From Clostridiales bacterium UBA1779 (lineage in GTDB: Bacteria; Bacillota; Clostridia; Oscillospirales; CAG-272), in NCBI GenBank assembly GCA_002314565.1, contig DCGL01000012.1, positions 1-19,176 on the forward strand: 19,176 nucleotides of DNA. The letters run 5' to 3'. How positions within the stretch are numbered: the first letter of the stretch is position 1; every line of letters begins with the position of its first letter. The position numbers and the translations under genes are program-made. Below are positions 15,067-19,176 of this stretch, in pieces. The notes beneath the pieces are model-generated. The model was not told the origin of the DNA, searched no databases, and saw only the letters and a list, made by a program, of their open reading frames with translations.

Positions 15067-16279
15067 AGAAGTATTCAGGATAATTATCAGGGAAATAACA
15101 AGGCATAAGGTCAGAACAATATTGACCTCTGTGTCGGTTACTGTTGCAGGCATTTTGATATGCTTTTCAGTGTTTTCGTCGGTTAACCTGCCGGAGATAT
15201 TGACAGAGCTAAATACCAATCAGACTCCATCTGCATATCAGGTGGTGTTAAGCGATTTTGAAAACGATATTTCCGCAAAAGAAATTGAAGAAATTAAAAC
15301 TCAAACCTGTGCCGGCAGTGCGCGGGTTTTTCTGTCACCATATATAACAGAAATCAGCATTCGCAAGTCGGACGGGACTACTGAATATACTTCAGCTGTA
15401 TTTGTTGACGGTGATTTTGACATATATACGAAAAAGGAACTTGCCGCTGCAGGAAGGTCAGTTGATGATATTCCATCAGAAGCTTCAGTAATTATTTCGG
15501 AATCGTGTTCAAATGAAGAAAACATAAGCGATGACGGAAAAAGCTCTGTAATATTACAAATAATGCTTGAAGATGGTAGTATAGTTGAAAAAGACCTTAT
15601 CATAAATACTGTTCTTGACGATTTTGTGTTTAAAAGTATGAATACAGGCAGTGAATATGAAATGCTGATTTGTGTTGATTCAAGCAATGACGTATTAAAA
15701 AATCGTAGCAGGGTAAATAAGGTTGTTCTTGAATACTCCGATTTCAATTCTGTAAAATGTGCAGTTGACTATTTGTCGGGAAGCGAGTTTTCAATTGAGT
15801 TTGATGATCAAAGCAATATAGATATCGAAGTTGAATCGATTCTGTATAATACTATTTTGATTGCGATATCATCAATAGCCTTGGTTTCATCTGCAATTTG
15901 CGTATCCCTGACATATACTGTATCCCTCAGAGACAGATACTCCTTTTATGGCATGTTGAAAGCAATCGGATACCGTAAAAAACATATTTCAATAATAGGG
16001 TTTGGTCAGATTATTATTATCGCTGTTGCTTCCGCGTTGGCTTCGGTCCTTATTTCGTCGGTTTGCTGGTACTATGTCTCATCTGCATTTATGAAAATGC
16101 TTCTGATGTTTTACTACACCGAATATGCATTAAAGCCATGCTTGAATTTTTATGCTGTGTCAAAAGCATTTATATTGATTTTTGTATCCGGAATAGTCGG
16201 AGGTATTGTTCCGGTGTTGGAAATTTGCAATAAAAAAGCATCTGCTCTGCTTGTTCTTGATGAACAGTACGATAAGTGA
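15059..16279 (+). CDS. FtsX/MacB-type ABC permease, first
   Basis: A 406-residue membrane protein. One N-terminal helix (about 22-43) is followed by an extracytoplasmic domain of about 210 residues rich in Asp, Glu and Ser, then three C-terminal helices (about 262-286, 312-340, 368-386). The loop LKAIGYRKKHI (about 300-310), just before the third helix, is the FtsX coupling-helix motif that contacts the ATPase. A mechanotransmission-type permease is expected to act as a dimer with the second permease. The start is ATG 15059, overlapping the ATPase stop and with GGAG nine bases upstream; the ATG at 15011 would cut into the ATPase with no advantage. Confidence 0.85.
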   Translation: MIKEVFRIIIREITRHKVRTILTSVSVTVAGILICFSVFSSVNLPEILTELNTNQTPSAYQVVLSDFENDISAKEIEEIKTQTCAGSARVFLSPYITEISIRKSDGTTEYTSAVFVDGDFDIYTKKELAAAGRSVDDIPSEASVIISESCSNEENISDDGKSSVILQIMLEDGSIVEKDLIINTVLDDFVFKSMNTGSEYEMLICVDSSNDVLKNRSRVNKVVLEYSDFNSVKCAVDYLSGSEFSIEFDDQSNIDIEVESILYNTILIAISSIALVSSAICVSLTYTVSLRDRYSFYGMLKAIGYRKKHISIIGFGQIIIIAVASALASVLISSVCWYYVSSAFMKMLLMFYYTEYALKPCLNFYAVSKAFILIFVSGIVGGIVPVLEICNKKASALLVLDEQYDK

Positions 16280-16331
16280 GCAGGTCGTATTTCAGTTGTG
16301 CTGAACTGATAGAATTATTGAGGAAAAATAT

Positions 16332-17771
16332 ATGCTGAATTATTGCCTGATGTCATTACAAGGAATAAAAAGAAAGAAAATGCGAAGCATTTCAGTTATT
16401 CTTATTGTAAGTTTTGTCGTGTTTTTGATTAATTCTTATGTCTTTATGTCAGAAACTGTATTTGACGCTGAGGCGGCAAAATCAGTTGACAATATTGAAT
16501 ACCGTAAAATAGTGCTGTATCCATGGGATGAAGATGATGACACTCCGTTTTGTCTGTATAAGCTTGATTTTCTAAAGGGACTACCGCATGTCGAGTCAGT
16601 CTATTTGGATGGATTCTATTTATCTGACGAATGGATCCCTACTCAGACTATATCATCTTTTTCGATTAACGGACTTGTGTTCAAGCGAATGATAACCACC
16701 GGTACAATAGTTGATGGACAGGGGAATAATATCAGTAACTATGGGGAATTAAATGTTGAATTAATATATGACGGATTTGATGCAGTAAACATTGCAGAAG
16801 AAAAGTGGGTTCAGAAACGTATACAAGATTATACCGGTCTCTTATTCGGTGAATGGCCGAAAAATGACGGAATCGATGAGATAGCGATTGATTCCGTTAT
16901 GGCTAAGCGAATTTTTCAATATGAAAATGATTGCGATTTGGCTTTAATAATTGGTGAAAAAGCATCATTTGCTGTCAAAAACGGTGAAAAAGTGGATTGT
17001 ATAATTAGCGGAATATACGATTACAGGTTGAAATTTGGATATAATCTTTCCGGCAACGAGGAAGATGTCAAAAGGCATAATGCATATCTTAAAAAAAGAT
17101 ACACTAAAGAAGAAATTGCGAAGAAGAATTTTTATTTCGCCGAATGGCAGTGCCCTGTTTATGTAAATGAAAGTCTCGCCGAAAAAATATATGTATCAGA
17201 CAGTGATATTATTTCTTCGAGATTTGGCGTATTTGAGAATTATTACGGACCGATTAATGTTGTGGCAGACAGTATAGATAATGTCAGTGAAATAGTGAAG
17301 GTGATTGAAGAAAAAGGATATACTGCATCCTCTGAGCTTGACGCAGCGGAACATGCAAAAGACAGATTTTTCTTTTTCAGGGATATACTGTTGTATTCCG
17401 GTGTTGCCATTGGAGTCATCTGTGTTCTTCAGCTTGTCAGTGTTATGATAATGATTATAAATGAACGCAAATCGTATATGCATATGTTATCAAATATCGG
17501 TTATAAAAAAGCATTGATATCAGATATTATCAGCGGGGAAGTAGTATGGCTCGGTATAATAGGTGCTGCAAGTGGTCTTGTACTGTGTCTTGGAGCTTCT
17601 GTATTGCTGAAACATTTGGTAGAAGAATCGTTTTCGGAAAATGGGCTTTATTCATATATTACAATCGAAATAAACCCAATATCTATGATTGTAACTTTGG
17701 CAGGTATAGGAATAGTATGTTATTCTGTAGGTAAAATATGTTCGTATTTTGCTTTCTTGAGAAAATCATGA
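16332..17771 (+). CDS. FtsX/MacB-type ABC permease, second
   Basis: A 479-residue membrane protein with the same layout as the first permease. An N-terminal helix (about 18-38) precedes a large extracytoplasmic domain (about 40-350), longer than in the first. Three C-terminal helices lie at about 353-376, 403-427 and 448-472. The loop INERKSYMHMLSNIGYKK (about 376-393) is the coupling region. It differs enough from the first to suggest a heterodimer as in LolCE, not a duplicate copy. It is 52 bases after the first permease, with AGGA seven bases before the ATG. Its stop overlaps the next start as ATGA. Confidence 0.83.
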   Translation: MLNYCLMSLQGIKRKKMRSISVILIVSFVVFLINSYVFMSETVFDAEAAKSVDNIEYRKIVLYPWDEDDDTPFCLYKLDFLKGLPHVESVYLDGFYLSDEWIPTQTISSFSINGLVFKRMITTGTIVDGQGNNISNYGELNVELIYDGFDAVNIAEEKWVQKRIQDYTGLLFGEWPKNDGIDEIAIDSVMAKRIFQYENDCDLALIIGEKASFAVKNGEKVDCIISGIYDYRLKFGYNLSGNEEDVKRHNAYLKKRYTKEEIAKKNFYFAEWQCPVYVNESLAEKIYVSDSDIISSRFGVFENYYGPINVVADSIDNVSEIVKVIEEKGYTASSELDAAEHAKDRFFFFRDILLYSGVAIGVICVLQLVSVMIMIINERKSYMHMLSNIGYKKALISDIISGEVVWLGIIGAASGLVLCLGASVLLKHLVEESFSENGLYSYITIEINPISMIVTLAGIGIVCYSVGKICSYFAFLRKS

Positions 17772-18715
17772 AAAGAAAACAAACCCCGGCATTTATTACA
17801 GCCTTGATGCTTTGTGCATTCTTGTTTTTGGCGTTCGTACTATTGTTTAGTTCTGTATTTGGTGAGTCAATAACTTATTATCAGCGTAGTATGAGTTCCA
17901 TAATGTTTTCGCTTGTCGTATTCGGAATACCGGTGCTTGTTTACGAGTGGATAATAGATTTTAGTGACAATGACGACCATTTGCCGAGAAAAGAATTCCG
18001 AGGAGGGGCTCTTTGCGGCTTTGCGTGGTTAATACCTGTTTCTGCAATTATATTGGTTGCTATGCTTGCAAATCGGGATATGGCTGAGAATGTGATATTC
18101 CTATTATGTGATGTTGATATAACTAACGACAGCAATATTTCGGACACGACACTTGCTCAGTTTGTCGTACTTGCAATGAGTAATGTAGTTGTAGGACCTA
18201 TGATGGAAGAACTGTTCTTTCGCAAGGTTTTTATTCGCAGGTATGGCGGCGTGTACGGAATTATCTCGTGTATTTTTTCAACTGTAACATTTGTTCTGAT
18301 TCATAGTATCTATGAGCAGATGATTTATATTATTCCGCTTTCAGCCATATGCAGTGTCCTGTATTATAAAACCGGGAATGTGGTATATTCTGTTGTTGTT
18401 CATTCAATTATTAATTTTATCGGATTGTTGTATCCTCCCATAAGAAATACCGTTTTTTCAATAACTAACATTTCTGAAATGGCCAATGAAAGGCAGCTAA
18501 TAACCAACATTATCGGCTCAATGCTTGTCATGGCAATTTCAGTGCTGTTAATGGTATTGTGGTTTGAATTTGCTTTCAGGAAAAATGAAGATAAAATTGA
18601 AAAAACAAAAAATCGTTCCTATGCTTATGTATTAATTGCTTTGATTTTTGTCATTTGTCTGGTTGGCTATCATTTGTATGTTTTTTTTAGTGATTTCAAT
18701 GTGGGGCTCATATAA
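17768..18715 (+). CDS. CPBP (Abi/CAAX-protease-like) intramembrane metalloprotease
   Basis: A 315-residue integral membrane protein with about eight hydrophobic segments. The CPBP active-site motifs are all present: EE(x)3R at 147-152 (EELFFR), FxxxH with His179 (FVLIHS), and HxxxN at 212-216 (HSIIN). Such proteins cleave inside membranes. In bacteriocin loci of Firmicutes they are often immunity or maturation factors, which suits the context, but no substrate is visible. The start ATG overlaps the preceding stop (ATGA), so it is coupled to the permease; an earlier ATG at 17738 would overlap more. The hairpin array starts 83 bases downstream. Confidence 0.88.
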   Translation: MKRKQTPAFITALMLCAFLFLAFVLLFSSVFGESITYYQRSMSSIMFSLVVFGIPVLVYEWIIDFSDNDDHLPRKEFRGGALCGFAWLIPVSAIILVAMLANRDMAENVIFLLCDVDITNDSNISDTTLAQFVVLAMSNVVVGPMMEELFFRKVFIRRYGGVYGIISCIFSTVTFVLIHSIYEQMIYIIPLSAICSVLYYKTGNVVYSVVVHSIINFIGLLYPPIRNTVFSITNISEMANERQLITNIIGSMLVMAISVLLMVLWFEFAFRKNEDKIEKTKNRSYAYVLIALIFVICLVGYHLYVFFSDFNVGLI

Positions 18716-18798
18716 AAATCGACTGACCAAAACCCTCGGACCTTGATTGAATGTTCCCATGTCATCTGAATGCCGTCATTGGAATCATTAATAAACGA

Positions 18799-19150
18799 GA
18801 AAAACAATGCCGGCAGTCAAGTGCTAGGCATTGTTTTAGTAAATAATCACACAATACAATGCCGACACGCAAAACCTCAGCATTGCTTTGGCATAATACA
18901 ATCAAAAACAGTGTCGCTATCCGAGTGCTCGGCACTGTTTAAATAAAAAACCACACGAAACAATGCCGGCATATAAAAACGCGGCATTGTTTTTCATTTA
19001 CGAAAGCAAAAATAATGCCAGCATTAGAAAACACAGCACTGCTTTTGTAGTAAAACATCAAAAACAATGCCGGAAGTTGAAAAGACGGCATTGCAAATAA
19101 GAATATCAGAGAAAAACAATGCCGACATAGAAAAGTGCGGCATTGTTTTC
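18799..19150. repeat. Seven-unit array of palindromic hairpins in exact 52-bp register
   Basis: Seven units run about AAAACAATGCCG, a 13-15 base centre often containing AAAA, then CGGCATTGTTTT. The CAATG of the left arm starts at 18805, 18857, 18909, 18961, 19013 (TAATG), 19065 and 19117: always 52 apart. The right-arm CATTG/CACTG always starts 24 bases later. A lone right-arm CATTG at 18777 fits the same register, so a decayed unit may precede the array. Most units have a short A-run before and T-run after the stem, giving terminator-like shape on both strands. 52 is not a multiple of three, so it is not coding. A half-unit-like GTGCTCGGCA at 19159-19168 is out of phase by half a period. Confidence 0.85.
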
Positions 19151-19176
19151 AATTAGGTGTGCTCGGCATGAGCAAA

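Noticed and set aside
16292..16309. Small hairpin TCAGTT/AACTGA between the two permeases
   Set aside because: Only six pairs with no T-run and no context. Such hairpins arise readily by chance.
18799..19150. CRISPR array
   Set aside because: The conserved parts are the two arms of a hairpin within each 52-bp unit. The repeats diverge, the intervening stretches are only about 13-15 bases in the centre and about 20 between units, and no cas gene is present.
18799..19150. Integron attC sites or repetitive coding sequence
   Set aside because: No integrase or attC core motifs are seen, and a 52-bp period shifts the reading frame at each unit, so no repeated protein is encoded.

Overview
The window looks like a chromosomal segment of a Gram-positive Clostridia-type Bacillota. 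The support is consensus sigma-A promoters (TTGACA/TTGAAA, 17-bp spacers, TATAAT), strong AGGAGG-type ribosome binding sites, TTG and GTG starts, a J-domain protein with a cysteine-rich tail next to a DUF5685-type gene, and an operon of small hydrolases with a tRNA-dihydrouridine synthase. Genus cannot be told from the sequence.

Left part (1-9603), small-molecule and carbohydrate-type metabolism. An SGNH/GDSL hydrolase (minus) has a perfect consensus promoter. Diverging from it is a plus-strand pair: an organophosphate-antiporter-like MFS carrier and an AraC-type regulator. A bidirectional terminator at 3542-3587 separates this pair from a convergent five-gene minus-strand operon. Read in its own direction, that operon encodes an MFS transporter, a small SGNH hydrolase, a DusB-type tRNA-dihydrouridine synthase, an endonuclease/exonuclease/phosphatase-fold hydrolase, and a large beta-helix plus PHP-type metallohydrolase. 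Its promoter is at 9575-9603, and a perfect 11-bp hairpin sits just before the first ribosome binding site. The substrate cannot be named.

Middle part (9703-12608). A plus-strand pair encodes a DUF5685-like protein and a J-domain protein with a Gly/Ser/Tyr linker, a TPR-like region and ten cysteines in its last 22 residues. A PIG-L family (LmbE-like) deacetylase follows.

Right part (12672-18715), an AT-rich cassette. All six genes are on the plus strand and tightly packed: a Sec-exported cysteine-rich protein, a membrane-anchored extracytoplasmic cysteine-rich protein, a MacB/LolD-type ABC ATPase, two different four-helix FtsX/MacB-type permeases, and a CPBP (Abi/CAAX-like) intramembrane protease. 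Base composition falls sharply at its start, and the promoter has perfect -35 and -10 boxes around an 11-A homopolymer. The layout resembles a secreted-effector/bacteriocin export and self-protection locus, but the two exported proteins match nothing I recognise. This is the best candidate here for an undescribed system.

Right edge (18799-19150). Downstream of the cassette lies an array of seven imperfect hairpins, roughly AAAACAATGCCG...CGGCATTGTTTT. Every left and right arm sits in exact 52-bp register with no insertion or deletion, and one unit carries a compensatory change in both arms. It is non-coding and is not a CRISPR array.
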